64,000 bases of DNA from positions 1,208,783-1,272,782 of the forward strand of contig NW_006768778.1 in NCBI RefSeq assembly GCF_000204055.1, written 5' to 3'. The notes under the pieces were generated by a model, which did not search any database, had not been told where the DNA came from, and saw only the letters and a list, made by a program, of their open reading frames with translations. The position numbers were made by a program, and so were the translations under genes. Shown in pieces: positions 1-10,115 of this stretch (positions within the stretch are counted from its first letter, which is position 1; the number at the start of each line of letters is the position of its first letter). Source of the DNA: Melampsora larici-populina 98AG31. Its lineage: Eukaryota; Basidiomycota; Pucciniomycetes; Pucciniales; Melampsoraceae.

Positions 1-1616
1 CTTTGTAGTTTTAATAAAATCGGCGATTTTATGTTCGATTTCTTCGAATGATTGTTCGATTAACTATAACTATTTGCCAGTTAGTCTTTTACCCTTCTCG
101 GAAGAGATACTATCACAACTTACAAGTTTTGATCTTGAGTTGTTAGACTAATTCGGCCGGATTGTTTGATCGCGAATGCAGATTTGATACATGCGAAAAG
201 CTGGTATTTGGTATTTAAAAAGTACGAACGAATATCAGCACTGCTTTCTAATCTGTTTCTTATCGATATATCAATAAGCAATAGTCAGTTATCAGTGTCT
301 AGGGCTCTTATAATGTGCAGATATGGTGCAATATTTATAAAAGTCCTTCGACGAGATAGTTTAAAGCCTAGTAAGTTCGGCCAGACCCCCAATTGTCAAC
401 AAGCACGTTAATAGAACGTCGAGTGAACTAGGATTCACGGAATCTTCAAAGATCAAATCAAAAGAATAAAGAGGTGATTTCAAGATCAAGGCGTGGCTAT
501 TACTAACCGGAGAGGATTTAACAGAAGTTGAACGGTAACTGGAGTAATATGGACGCGGATGATAGATTGAAAGCAACTAGTTTAAACTAATGTTTAGATT
601 AATGATCTTCTCAGGAATGCAGAAACAAAAAACTAAGAGAAAACAAGGTGGTTCTTATACTCAAAACAAACATCACTCGAACAAAACAATTATCAAATAT
701 CTGAAATAAGAACACGGAAATCCGTTAAGATGACATTTAATAAATCCCAAAGAGATCATCCACCGAACCTATAGTTCCCTTTTCAAGTAGTATCCCAAAA
801 TCAAGGAGGTCATCACCCCATCCAGTCGTATGTAATCCCAGACCATTGGACTAACGTTTCCCAGGCGTTTATGTCCGAATTGGTTTTAGATGAATTTGAA
901 ACTCGAGCTGGGTCCTCCAACCAACTCGAGAGTCAAGAACTGAGACTTCTACTCCCTTCAGGGGATCATAACTTCTTTAATTAATTCAATCTTACTTTCC
1001 ACAGTTAATTTGAATTAGTTAATGGATGTTATATAAAAAAGATATTATGAAAAATTTAAAATTATATGTAATGTAGAAAAGAATGATTCTGATGTAAAGT
1101 GAGAAAAGAGTAAAGAAAATATGACAGTAGTCTTTCATGTATGGTTCCGCGCTTCCATTTGTTAGTTAGAGGATATGTCACGTAGGGACATATGCCCTGG
1201 CTGACAGATACCATCTCAAGGAGAACTTTGTATCTAGATTCATTCTAGAAGCACTAAATTCAATAGCTGATTGTAATTAAATCAAGTTGACTAAAACTTT
1301 GCAATCACACTGTCAACTCAAACAATCTTTGGTTAACCTCAGTTCCAATTGTGACCTGTTTTTACCAAATTGCCTTCTGTAACAAAAATTGATAAATATC
1401 AAATAGATTATCAGATCCAATATCACATCTTTGTTGAGTTCTTGTAAACTTTGAGATATTGTTGATTAAAAGATTATTGCCTTTGGATTTTTTTTGATTT
1501 CTTTCAAGTAAAAAAACATCAGAACTAATTAAGAATCAAGAAAACAGATCTTGAATTCATTTCAGAACAGCCACCTGAAGTAGAAGGCAAAACTTCACAT
1601 CTGCCCCTTTATCATA
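1..1616. other. Gene-free left flank and putative retroelement leader
   Basis: No ORF here looks like a protein; the longest are about 80 codons of low-complexity translation. I could not find a copy of the 3' LTR (4266-5273) in this stretch, so the 5' LTR of the downstream gag element is missing or lies elsewhere. The last 350 bases before the gag start are A/T-rich and are probably the element's untranslated leader. The AAGGAGGT string near 804 is coincidental in a eukaryote. Confidence 0.5.
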
Positions 1617-4127
1617 ATGGCAGATTGGAATCCACCACCTCACCCTCGTAGCCGTAATGAGCCAGAACGTTATGGTAACCTCCAAACCACCAGCACCAGC
1701 CGGCCTGGAACTGATGGACCATGGTCAAAGATTGGATCCAGGGCAGGATCAACAGCCAGCAGTAAGCAAAGGGCAAATGAAGGCAAAGGCAAGCTTTCAA
1801 TTACCACTCAGGCTCTGCAAAAAGACTCAACAGACCTTCCGTTGACTACAGGAGTTGGTATAGTACAACCATCAGTGGCAGAAAATTTGAGCTCAGTAGT
1901 TGATCCATATGTTCGGTCTGAGAGTGGTCAAACCAGAAGCTCAGCAGCCGGAGACGGCCATGAACCACCAGCGGAACTCCCATCCGAGGTCACACCAAGG
2001 GCATTTGGCTCAATAGTACAATCACAGCTGAGTGAACTCAAGCCAGCAGGAATTTCAGGTCTATTACCAGGCTCAAGTGGAAGCAGGCCAAGCACTGATT
2101 CTTTTGAACAGGGGTCATTTCTTGCAAAACTTCAGAAGTCAAAGAGGCCTGGAGAAAAAGATTTAGGTACACTGAGTACTCAAGAAAGAGTTATTTTACG
2201 TAAGTTCTCAGAAATCACTCAGAGTGAATTCATTTTACCTATGATGACTGAAATAACCAATTATCTTGGACATTTTGAACAACAGATAAATGTTTCTAAT
2301 GAATTTAATCAGTCCCTTAAGGAATTTTTGAAAGTATTTAATGGTAATTTAGAAGTTTTGGATTCCAATATCAGAGATTTTAGTAATGAATCAGGGTCTA
2401 AGTTTTCAGAAGTATTAAAAAAAGAATTTCATCTTTTAGAAGTTGTTAATGCTCAATACAAAGAACTTTATAAGGTTATCAGGCAAGATAACAAAGATGT
2501 TTCTAGTTTGAATGGAAAGTTGGTTTCCTTTCTAAATCAATTTCCTTCAGAGTCTTTGAATTTATATTTGGATAAAAATTCAACCTCTTTGTTTTCTCTA
2601 AATGATATTAATGAGAATATTCTAGAGTTCAAAAATACTTTGAATGAGTTTCGTGAAAATCATGAGAGTGAGAGACCTAGTGTAGTTCAACATGATCAAG
2701 TTCTAACTACACTGTTAGAAAATCTTCATCATAAGTTGTATGAAAAACTTGACAACCAGTTTCATCAGAACACCAGTCTGTCTAGCGATGAAATGAACAA
2801 ATTCATCCAAGACCAAACACTTGCGGTTGAAAATGAGAAAATCCAGCGGAGTAATTTTCAAGACTTTCTCGCAAGAAGTCTAGAGGAAATTAAAGAAAAT
2901 CAAGCAAAGTTTGAAAATTCTACTAATATTAAATTAGATAGAATTGAAAATATGTTGCTGAAAATGACAAATAGTAATGAGCAAGACATAGAGCAAGTGC
3001 AGGAGCAACTACAAAACAATACTTTACCTACAAATAGAGTTGGCTCAATGGTGAGAAATTTTGAAGGTATCAGTCAAACTCCTATGCAAGGTAGTTCAAC
3101 AAGGAAGGTCAGGAGTGTACCTCCTCACCTTGATAGGCAAGATAATGGATCAAGGTTCAGAGTGGAAAGTACCCCTAACCTTGGAAATAATCCATTCTTG
3201 TCCCAACACATAAATCAAAGCACTGTGCTGCATCCTGACAATTCAATGGTAGATTTAGAAACAACCACAGAATTGTTGCGTCAAGCATCAATCAGAAAAG
3301 AACTAAGGAAAGAATATCCTAATGTCAAGGATTGGCCTACTTTTAGCGGAGAAGGTGAGTACAATCACCAAGAGTTTGTTGATTGGGTTGACGCAGTACC
3401 AGTGCGCCTACAAATGCCAGATATTTTGATTACATCAAAATTATCAATTGTATTTACTGGTGTAGCCCGACAATGGGTTATGGACGTCATGAAAGAAGAC
3501 AGTGGGCATAATAAAACTTGGGAGGAATGGAAACAAGCTATTCAGACCAGGTTTGGAAATGCTCAATGGAGGTCTTACATGGAGAGACTATTCATGAGAG
3601 ACAGATTCAAACCAGAAATCCATTCTGATTGTGTAAAATGGGCTTCAAGGCAACAACAGCGGTTTAGATCATTTAGACCAAATTCAGACTCATCTGAAGT
3701 AGCTGAAAAAGTACTTTGGCAGCTACCCAGCGCAATCAGAATCCCGGTCCAAAATAGAATTGGTCCGGATAGTAGTTGGACAGATTTCATTCTAGCTTTT
3801 GAAGATATTGCTAAAAGTTTGATGCCTGTTAGAAGAACACAGACAAATAATTCTCACTCTCAGTCAAATAATGAACACAAGGAGCACCAAGTAAGCAGTA
3901 CAAAAGCTCAACATCCTACTACTGAAATGAAAAGTAGTAAGTCTTGCAATACATGTGGCAGTACAGATCCTCAGCATGTTTGGCAAACATGTAAAGGGAA
4001 AGGGATAGCCATAAATGCAGTTGAAGCAGAGGAAGATAGACAAGAAGATGGAAATGAAGGAGCAGGTGATACAATGGAATTTGTAGAATATGAGGATAGT
4101 GAATCTGAGATGGAGTCTCAACACTAA
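1617..4127 (+). CDS. LTR-retrotransposon Gag-like protein (gag-only element)
   Basis: An uninterrupted 836-aa ORF. Residues 1-190 are Ser/Pro/Gly-rich and probably disordered. Residues about 190-480 are rich in Glu, Lys, Leu, Asn and Phe and look helical or coiled-coil. Residues about 571-720 resemble the retrotransposon gag/capsid domain (start KDWPTFSGEGEY, then WEEWKQAIQTRFG and later WTDFILAFEDIAKSL). Residues 777-792 carry a zinc-knuckle-like C-x2-C-x6-H-x4-C, wider than the classic C-x2-C-x4-H-x4-C. The tail is acidic. In the family, Gag packages element RNA into virus-like particles. No protease, reverse transcriptase or integrase follows; 138 bp after the stop an LTR begins. I infer a non-autonomous gag-only element. 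The gag family is fairly secure; the exact superfamily (Ty3-like) is less so. Confidence 0.75.
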   Translation: MADWNPPPHPRSRNEPERYGNLQTTSTSRPGTDGPWSKIGSRAGSTASSKQRANEGKGKLSITTQALQKDSTDLPLTTGVGIVQPSVAENLSSVVDPYVRSESGQTRSSAAGDGHEPPAELPSEVTPRAFGSIVQSQLSELKPAGISGLLPGSSGSRPSTDSFEQGSFLAKLQKSKRPGEKDLGTLSTQERVILRKFSEITQSEFILPMMTEITNYLGHFEQQINVSNEFNQSLKEFLKVFNGNLEVLDSNIRDFSNESGSKFSEVLKKEFHLLEVVNAQYKELYKVIRQDNKDVSSLNGKLVSFLNQFPSESLNLYLDKNSTSLFSLNDINENILEFKNTLNEFRENHESERPSVVQHDQVLTTLLENLHHKLYEKLDNQFHQNTSLSSDEMNKFIQDQTLAVENEKIQRSNFQDFLARSLEEIKENQAKFENSTNIKLDRIENMLLKMTNSNEQDIEQVQEQLQNNTLPTNRVGSMVRNFEGISQTPMQGSSTRKVRSVPPHLDRQDNGSRFRVESTPNLGNNPFLSQHINQSTVLHPDNSMVDLETTTELLRQASIRKELRKEYPNVKDWPTFSGEGEYNHQEFVDWVDAVPVRLQMPDILITSKLSIVFTGVARQWVMDVMKEDSGHNKTWEEWKQAIQTRFGNAQWRSYMERLFMRDRFKPEIHSDCVKWASRQQQRFRSFRPNSDSSEVAEKVLWQLPSAIRIPVQNRIGPDSSWTDFILAFEDIAKSLMPVRRTQTNNSHSQSNNEHKEHQVSSTKAQHPTTEMKSSKSCNTCGSTDPQHVWQTCKGKGIAINAVEAEEDRQEDGNEGAGDTMEFVEYEDSESEMESQH

Positions 4128-4252
4128 GATCAAGAAGTTCATGCAGGGGAGTGTATACCAACAAATAAAGTTAATCATGCCAAAGTAATGACTCCACACA
4201 TTTAGAGCATCAAAAAGAGATCATAAACCTTGAGAAGGCGTATGACCTCTTC

Positions 4253-4265
4253 TGGTGGTGGGGAA
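4253..4265 (+). other. Polypurine tract-like sequence before the 3' LTR
   Basis: The G/A-rich run TGGTGGTGGGGAA ends directly at the TGTCAG that opens the LTR. Plus-strand DNA synthesis in LTR retroelements is primed from such a tract, and its position here fixes the left edge of the LTR. Confidence 0.5.
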
Positions 4266-5273
4266 TGTCAGCCCTGAGTACTAAACCAGAGTACCAATGG
4301 GCGACGTATTATAATAAAAACCTTAAAAAATAGCAATTACAACTCAAGGCTCAGTTTCAAGAGTCAAGTTACATATGATTTAGCATATGTAACATGTGCA
4401 GAACTTAAATCAAAGGGTGTGAACATACATAACTTTGATGCAAACCAAAGCTACATATATTTCACAGCCGTAACACATATGTAACAAGTGAAATATACTT
4501 ATAATACAATAGTAACTGTCTTACTGTAATTAACCTAACCATAGAACCACAATTTGTGCGCACTTGTAGTCCAAAGATTTCCAAGGTTCAGACTATATAA
4601 ACCCTGGAAATCCAACCAAATTGAGAAGAAGAACATTGTCACATTATTATTCAACAACTACACAACTTTGCTTTTATTCATCTTCCTAGAACCTTTAAAC
4701 TTTGCTTTTCAATAACCAAACTTTAAAGGCCTGATTCTACAAACCTTGAAACTCAAACCTTGTGTCTTGTTGCTTATTCTGTGTGCTCATTCAACTTTGT
4801 TTCTGATTAGACTCCATAATCAGTATTTCTGGTAATATCCATTTGGTGGAATTACTTGTAAGGAAGTAGTCCTTGAGTATTGCTCATATCAGATTTGGGA
4901 TTCATCTGATATAAGAAACTCTAAATCTACGGGGAAATCTCTATTAGTCAGAGTGTAAAGTTCCCGGTGTTATAATAGACCTTAACACCACCTTCTTTGA
5001 CCTTTCTTAGAATAGAAGAGGATCAAATTAGGATTGAGAACTGCGCGTCAGTTGCTCTTCTTTTTAATTATTGTAAAGACAATAATTAACCCAAAATCCC
5101 TGGGCTAAAGCCTTTGTTTAAAGGTCAACTAACTGCAGTCTTTACTTGTTTATTGCAAGTAAAGCTCTTACGCCCACGTCTCTACCCATTCACACTTGTA
5201 GATCTTGATCTACACGACTTTCTACAACATTTTTATTGACTCTACTAGCCTAACAGACGCTAGTAGGCTCACA
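4266..5273 (+). repeat. 3' LTR of the gag-only retroelement (1,008 bp)
   Basis: The left end reads TGTCAGCC and the right end GGCTCACA, a 7-of-8 terminal inverted repeat of the TG...CA type expected of LTRs. A TATA box (TATATAA at 4594-4600) about 330 bp in separates a U3-like part from an R/U5-like part, with pyrimidine-rich sequence downstream. A purine tract abuts the left end. The right border is inferred only from the inverted match, because no second LTR copy is present for comparison. A target-site duplication cannot be tested without the 5' end. Confidence 0.5.
4594..4600 (+). promoter_or_regulatory. TATA box inside the LTR
   Basis: TATATAA followed by ACCC at the U3/R position. It is the likely polymerase II promoter of the element and could drive read-through transcription toward the RALF-like gene 1.2 kb downstream. 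Confidence 0.4.
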
Positions 5274-5777
5274 ATTGAAGTCTAGCCACGCGTCCTCAAA
5301 GATATCGGCTATTTTTTGTAAGGAAGAAGATAATTTCCTCACCATTCATAAAACACAGCATCATGAGTCTGACACTGAGAGCCTTATTTCACCGCAATCA
5401 CATAGCTTCTCAATTGTGAGATAGTATATAGCGCTACTAGGAGAGTTGATATCCCAATTCGCGTTAGTCAACATTGTAGGATTCGGAGAAATTCAACCTT
5501 TGTATCCCAAAATATGTACATACCTTCCTGATAAATAAAACACCGCAATCACACAGCTTTATGGTGCTAGACTTTCGACAACAGAAAGACACAAAGCCCT
5601 CGAATTGGGTATATATACCCGCATGATTCGTTTTGCTCTTGGATAACAAATCAGCCAGATTATCTGAAACTACTTCACTTTGACTATTTGTGACAAAAAT
5701 TTATTGGTCTATTTCTTTATTTTCAAAAGTCACTACTTACATACTATTTTTGAAGTCTTGAATTAATATTCATCATT
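5274..5777 (+). other. Upstream region of the RALF-like gene
   Basis: There is no gene. A near-identical 20-bp direct repeat (CACCGCAATCACATAGCTT type) occurs at 5390-5409 and 5541-5560. A perfect 14-bp palindrome lies at 5607-5620 (separate entry). The final 80 bases are AT-rich. Confidence 0.4.
5607..5620 (+). promoter_or_regulatory. TATA-containing palindrome upstream of the RALF-like gene
   Basis: GGGTATATATACCC is a perfect 14-bp palindrome with a TATATATA core, 158 bp upstream of the RALF-like start codon. It is a plausible core promoter; this is inference from position and composition. Confidence 0.3.
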
Positions 5778-6065
5778 ATGCAGCTCTCAGCTTTACTCGT
5801 CTTGATGTTTACTATTGTTGCAGTCGCTATTCCAATTGCTATACCCCAAGAGACATACGCAACAGATTCCAGTACCGATGAAGAAATGAGCTTTGCTAGC
5901 CATCTCAGCTACGAAGGATTGACAAGAAATGACATTCCTTGCTCAAAAAAAGGCACCAGTGCTCAAAACTGTCAACAACCCGGTACGAGTGCAAATCCTT
6001 ATACCCGTGGATGCAATAAGATCGACAGATGTAGGATTGAGAATAGAATTAAGAAGGATGCTTAA
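5778..6065 (+). CDS. Secreted RALF-like peptide (rapid alkalinization factor homologue)
   Basis: A 95-aa ORF, intronless within the coding part. Residues 1-22 or so form a hydrophobic signal peptide (LSALLVLMFTIVAVAI). After a short acidic spacer the mature region shows the RALF signature in order: LSYEGL at 43-48 (matching the plant YISY motif), RNDIPC at 50-55, four cysteines at 55, 65, 79 and 85 in the RALF 2+2 layout, NPYTRGC at 73-79, and a basic C-terminus. Plant RALFs bind FERONIA-family receptor kinases, raise apoplastic pH and dampen immunity; RALF homologues are known in some plant-pathogenic fungi. The plant-type S1P dibasic cleavage site before the mature peptide is absent, so the short prodomain resembles directly secreted fungal versions. 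It lies 0.5 kb beyond an LTR in a transposon-rich region. A host-hormone-mimic role is inferred; family membership is clear from the motif. Confidence 0.9.
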   Translation: MQLSALLVLMFTIVAVAIPIAIPQETYATDSSTDEEMSFASHLSYEGLTRNDIPCSKKGTSAQNCQQPGTSANPYTRGCNKIDRCRIENRIKKDA

Positions 6066-6078
6066 GAAGTTTTATACT

Positions 6079-6146
6079 GTAAGTGTGATAATAGCTTATC
6101 AGAAAAATATTTATAGACTGATCAGTTGAACTGTGATTTCTTTTAG
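6079..6146 (+). other. Possible 3'-UTR intron of the RALF-like gene
   Basis: GTAAGT begins 14 nt after the stop codon, and a pyrimidine-rich tract ending TTTTAG follows 68 nt later, matching local intron sizes. A junction this close to the stop would not normally trigger decay. RNA data would decide. Confidence 0.35.
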
Positions 6147-7232
6147 GATCCAATCTTTCATCAGATTCCCTTGGAATTATTCATCATTCTTTCTACCTGT
6201 TTTGTTTTTTATTTTCATGTGATCATCTTCACACATAGACAATGTCTTCTTCTTCAATCAACCATGTCTGATCTTTGTTGTTGAGTTTCAATGATCTAAA
6301 ACTACTTCAATCAAACATTCAAAGTGGACAGTCTTCCTGATATTTTGTCTCATCAATAAATTGCTTTTGGTTATCTGATGGACTAAGATCAATCATATCA
6401 TAGTACTTTGATTTTTTTTGCTATTGTCTAGTTTCACAGAAATGAACAGAACAGTCTCTTCATCCAGTCATGGTCTTTGTGATAGTGGTGTAATTCTTCT
6501 CTACCTTACATTCTGAAAAGGACAGTTCTATTGTAGATGCAATCATTGATGTTTTTGAAAAATTTGATACATTCATATCTTATCTCAAATTGTAACACTC
6601 AACTTTTTACACAAGAGAGGCCAACTAAACCTAGGTGAATGGTTTTTCTTATCTGCCAGTGTTGTGCCATATGGTGGGCACGACTCCAAGTTCTGCAGCT
6701 GCAGAAAAGGGCGGCGCCAGAAGCTGAGGGCCCAGCCCATGGGTGGATTTCTTTGCAGGTGGCATGAGAGGCACAAACTTGATGCATTACATTGTACAGT
6801 TTCAAATACCAAATACCTCCTTAGAGCATGACCATTGCACCACTGGAAACCTGAATTCATTGTACCTTTTCTGATTGAAATATGACGGAAAAGTTAGGTT
6901 TTCCGTAAAGTTCTGAAATTCACCCTCCTGCGCGCAACCAAGGTCGCACAGTTATCCGAGTGTAGGAGTATTGTTTTCTGAACAATTTAGTTTTTCAGGG
7001 TTTAACCAAATTCTTTTTGGGCACCTCTGGAAACCTGTATGGTTGCTACTGTCATTGGTCAAAGGCTTGAGATTTTTGGGATTTTCAGACAGATACTGCA
7101 AATGGCCAAATCCAATGTTTGCACTCAAAACTCAACAGTTTGAACATTTGAGAGCAGATTTGAGATCCTCAGTCTTATGTCTGTGCATATATAGCTTTTC
7201 TCAAATATTGAACTGCAGTTGTCCATGGATTA
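6147..7232. other. Gene-free stretch
   Basis: No credible ORF or repeat structure was recognised. Composition is mixed, with a short GC-richer patch around 6690-6760. It probably contains the 3' UTR of the RALF-like gene and decayed repeat DNA. Confidence 0.4.
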
Positions 7233-7383
7233 GTGGCTCTCAAACCTAACCCGGTTTCCAATAACCCAGTTGACTTTTCGGCAATAACTTTGTGTATCAA
7301 GTGGACATTTGTTGACAGCTCCCAGCCAAAAATTCCACTGGGTCAACTGGTTTTTTTGAAACTGGGTCAGGTTTGAGAGCCAC
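7233..7383. mobile_element. MITE with 26-bp TIRs, TA target (family H, copy 1)
   Basis: The ends are inverted copies (GTGGCTCTCAAACCT start; AGGTTTGAGAGCCAC end) extending about 26 bp and flanked by TA on both sides. A Tc1/mariner-like, non-autonomous element of 151 bp fits. Its interior shares segments (TTGACTTTTTGGC, AGCTGTCA, ACAAAGTT) with the hairpin at 8816-8933. Confidence 0.65.
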
Positions 7384-8360
7384 TATTGTCCAGGTATTGT
7401 TTTTGAGTAGAAATTTGAATTTGAGATTAAAAAGCAAAGGAAAATACAGAAAGACAAAGTTATAATCAGATCCCCAAGAAAATCTATAGATGAAAAGCAA
7501 CCAGGTTGAGTATTCTGGAGATGGTCTTAGGAGATTGAAATGTTGATTTTTGAGCAAGAACATCCAATTTGACGGTTTGGGCTGAAATTCATAAACCTTT
7601 GACAGTAGCAACTATATCCCCAAGATTTGGACAAGTTTAGGACACACACAGACCATCTCTTGTCCAAAGGATAATTTTTGATCACAAGATGATGGATTGT
7701 GATCAGCCCATCATATTGATTATGTATGATAGATGTCTGTGGAACCTCAAAACTGGATTCCAGAGGGCTTCAGTTCTCATGCTGCAGAGAGGGGTTGCTG
7801 GGTCAAAAAAAAGGTGTATGTGACATACTGACACTTGGGTCAGGGCTATTGGACAGAAAAAATGTTTTGAGTTGTAATAACTGGACGGAAAAAACCATTT
7901 AAGTTACAGTTAGGATATTCACTGGTGAGGATATTGGTGGACAGAAAGAACATTTTTTGTTGCAATTAAGATATTTGTGTACAGAAAAGGCACCGGAAAA
8001 CTGGGGGCTGCATCAATATTCCCCCAAGATTTGAGATGGGGACACCAGGAAACAGTGGCTACATGAGTTTGTTGATGTTTTGCTCAAATTTTGTTGTACA
8101 AACATCAATCATTTTTTGAAATTTTGCTCAGTTTCTCAAATCATGAGTACTCAAGAATCATTTCATGAGTCACTTCATACCCAAATCAACATCTGAAAAC
8201 CTTGTCTAGAATCCTGGATCAGCAGGCTTCAACAATTATCTTTATACTCCAGACTTCAGAGTGTAACACTATCAGATACCACCTTGAACCTTCTTTCTAC
8301 AGTATTCAGTTTCTATCATTATGTTTGTAAGGAACAATATTATATACCTATATACTATTA
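7384..8360. other. Gene-free stretch
   Basis: No gene is seen. Short phrases such as GGACAGAAA recur loosely between 7850 and 7990, which looks like decayed repeat DNA. Confidence 0.35.
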
Positions 8361-8727
8361 GGGCCGGTTTGGCTGGATTTCAAAAAAATGGTTACACAAA
8401 AACGATTTTTCAATCTGCCCCTTGAAAAAGGGGCAGATTGAAGAACTCAAAATTCAGCTTTTTCCTTTGCCAAACAGTTGACCAAATAGGTCAACAAAAA
8501 ATCAAAATGGAGGGGCAAATGAGCCCAAAAACTCTTTTTGGTCTCAAAAACAGCCTCAGGGCTGTTTTTCAAAATTGAAGATTTTTTGATCAAAAACCGT
8601 TTTTGGTTTTGATCAAAGACTGTTGCCAAACGCTGGTCTTTTTGTCAAAAACCAAAAACCGTATTTGGCCTGGCTTTGGTGGAGTATTTGGCCAAAAACC
8701 ATATTTGGTTTCCAGCCAAACGGGCCC
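8361..8727. mobile_element. PIF/Harbinger-type MITE with TTA target duplication
   Basis: A 367-bp element. The left end is GGGCCGGTTTGGCTGGA and the right end is the inverse of GGGCCCGTTTGGCTGGA. Both sides are flanked by TTA (8358-8360 and 8728-8730). A 3-bp TTA duplication with GGGC-type TIRs is the hallmark of PIF/Harbinger (Tourist-like) elements. The interior carries further nested inverted repeats (for example CTGCCCCTT/AAGGGGCAG near 8417-8439) and encodes nothing. Confidence 0.75.
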
Positions 8728-8815
8728 TTACATCTTGTTTCATTTTCCATGACTTGCCTTAAGTTCAAGTCTATCACATCACCCTCAATATTAGCCGTGT
8801 TTAAACCAAACCCGG

Positions 8816-8933
8816 TTGCACAAAAACCGGGTACACCTGGTTGACTTTTTGGCTGGAAGCTGCCAAGAGCTGTCACTAGATACACAAAGTTACCACCAAA
8901 AACGCAACCGGGTGTACTGGGTTTTTGAGTCAA
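8816..8933. mobile_element. Hairpin element related to 7233-7383 (family H, copy 2)
   Basis: The two ends are imperfect inverted repeats (AAAAACCGGGTACACCTGGT against the reverse of ACCGGGTGTACTGGGTTTTT). The interior matches segments of the element at 7233-7383. Borders are approximate and no clear target duplication is visible. Confidence 0.45.
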
Positions 8934-9015
8934 CTATTATTCTTGGCTGTACAACAATCCAGTGGCAACCTGATTCCTACCCTACCAAAAGATCCAGATC
9001 CAAACCAAATCAAAT

Positions 9016-10115
9016 CACAGGGGCCAAAATAGATATTCACATACATGTGAGTGTTGTAGACTTTTTGGAATTCTCCAAAAAAGATTCATTTTCTTTCAGA
9101 TTGATTCAATTCACAATCTTGTTTGTGTTCAGGTGATCATCCTGTGGTTCTCATATTTTACTTGACATTTATTGAGAAGGCTCATTTCCATCTTGGATGA
9201 GCAATAACTGATTCCTGATGAGTACTCAGGATCAGCTCATGAGGCACTGAATACTCAGCAATTTGTTCAAAATGAAGATGAGCACATGAACTATACCTTC
9301 CTGAGGCTTCATTTTTCAGTGAAGAAGCCTGCCCAGGGGCGTCCCATTTGAGCTGCTCAGCAAATACTCAGTAGCATCCCCTGACTGGATCACTGATGGG
9401 CCGGACTTTTCTCAGACTTCCTTGCTAAGGAATGAAGCCTGATAAAAGCGTCATCCCATCTGCTCATTGCTCAGCTAATCCTCAGTGATATCCCCGGATA
9501 AAGTTTTTCACACTGAGGGGCTGAGATCAACTGAGCAGCCCCTCAGCCAATACTCAGTGACATCCTTTGGATCCTTCTGATCCGGCCAGGAATGCCCCTG
9601 AGGAATAACTGAGCAGCCCCTCATCCATTGAGCAGTGAAATCCTGCGGATCCTCCTGATCTCAGGGATGCCCCTGAGGAATAACTGAGCAGCTCAGTTGA
9701 ACAAGCAGACGGGCCTCAGGCTTCATTCCGGAGCCATGAAGCTTGAGGCAAGCTTGGCGCTCTGTGATCCATCTGGGGGATACTTCAGAGACTTAGCTAA
9801 GGGAATACTCAGTTCAGCTGAGCCCCTAAGCTATACATTGGTGGCATCCCTTGGAGCTTACTGAACCAGGGAATGCCGCTCAGGATCAGCTGAGCAGATG
9901 GATCAGCACTTCCTCAGACTTCTTTGCTCAGGAATAAATGCTGAGGAAGGCTTAGTTTGTCTGCTCAGTTCCTGATGATCACATAATCAGCTGACAAACA
10001 GAAAGAAAAGGGAAACAAATGGGAAACAAATTGGAAACAAATGGGAAACAAATGGGAACAAAACAGGAAAATTTCAATGCTCACATAGTTGTGAGCATCA
10101 ATTTTTGCCCCTGTG
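9016..10115. mobile_element. 1.1-kb TIR element with CTCAG-rich interior
   Basis: The left end begins CACAGGGGCCAAAATAGAT and the right end is its imperfect inverse (ATTTTTGCCCCTGTG). The match extends about 45 bp, and each end contains its own small palindrome (CTCACATAGTTGTGAG on the right). The interior (about 9220-9970) is saturated with CTCAG and its complement CTGAG, and with longer units such as CTGAGGAATAACTGAGCAGC. No ORF is present. The CAGGGGC terminus resembles hAT-type ends, but I could not find an exact 8-bp target duplication. Likely a non-autonomous DNA transposon. Confidence 0.55.
9220..9970. repeat. Dense CTCAG/CTGAG subterminal-type repeats
   Basis: Short CTCAG and CTGAG words recur in both orientations throughout, with longer near-repeats at 9540-9620, 9600-9690 and 9690-9730. 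Within a TIR element, such arrays commonly act as transposase-binding subterminal repeats. That reading is inference. Confidence 0.5.

Noticed and set aside
801..809. Shine-Dalgarno-like AAGGAGGT
   Set aside because: The window is eukaryotic with spliced genes, and no ORF follows.
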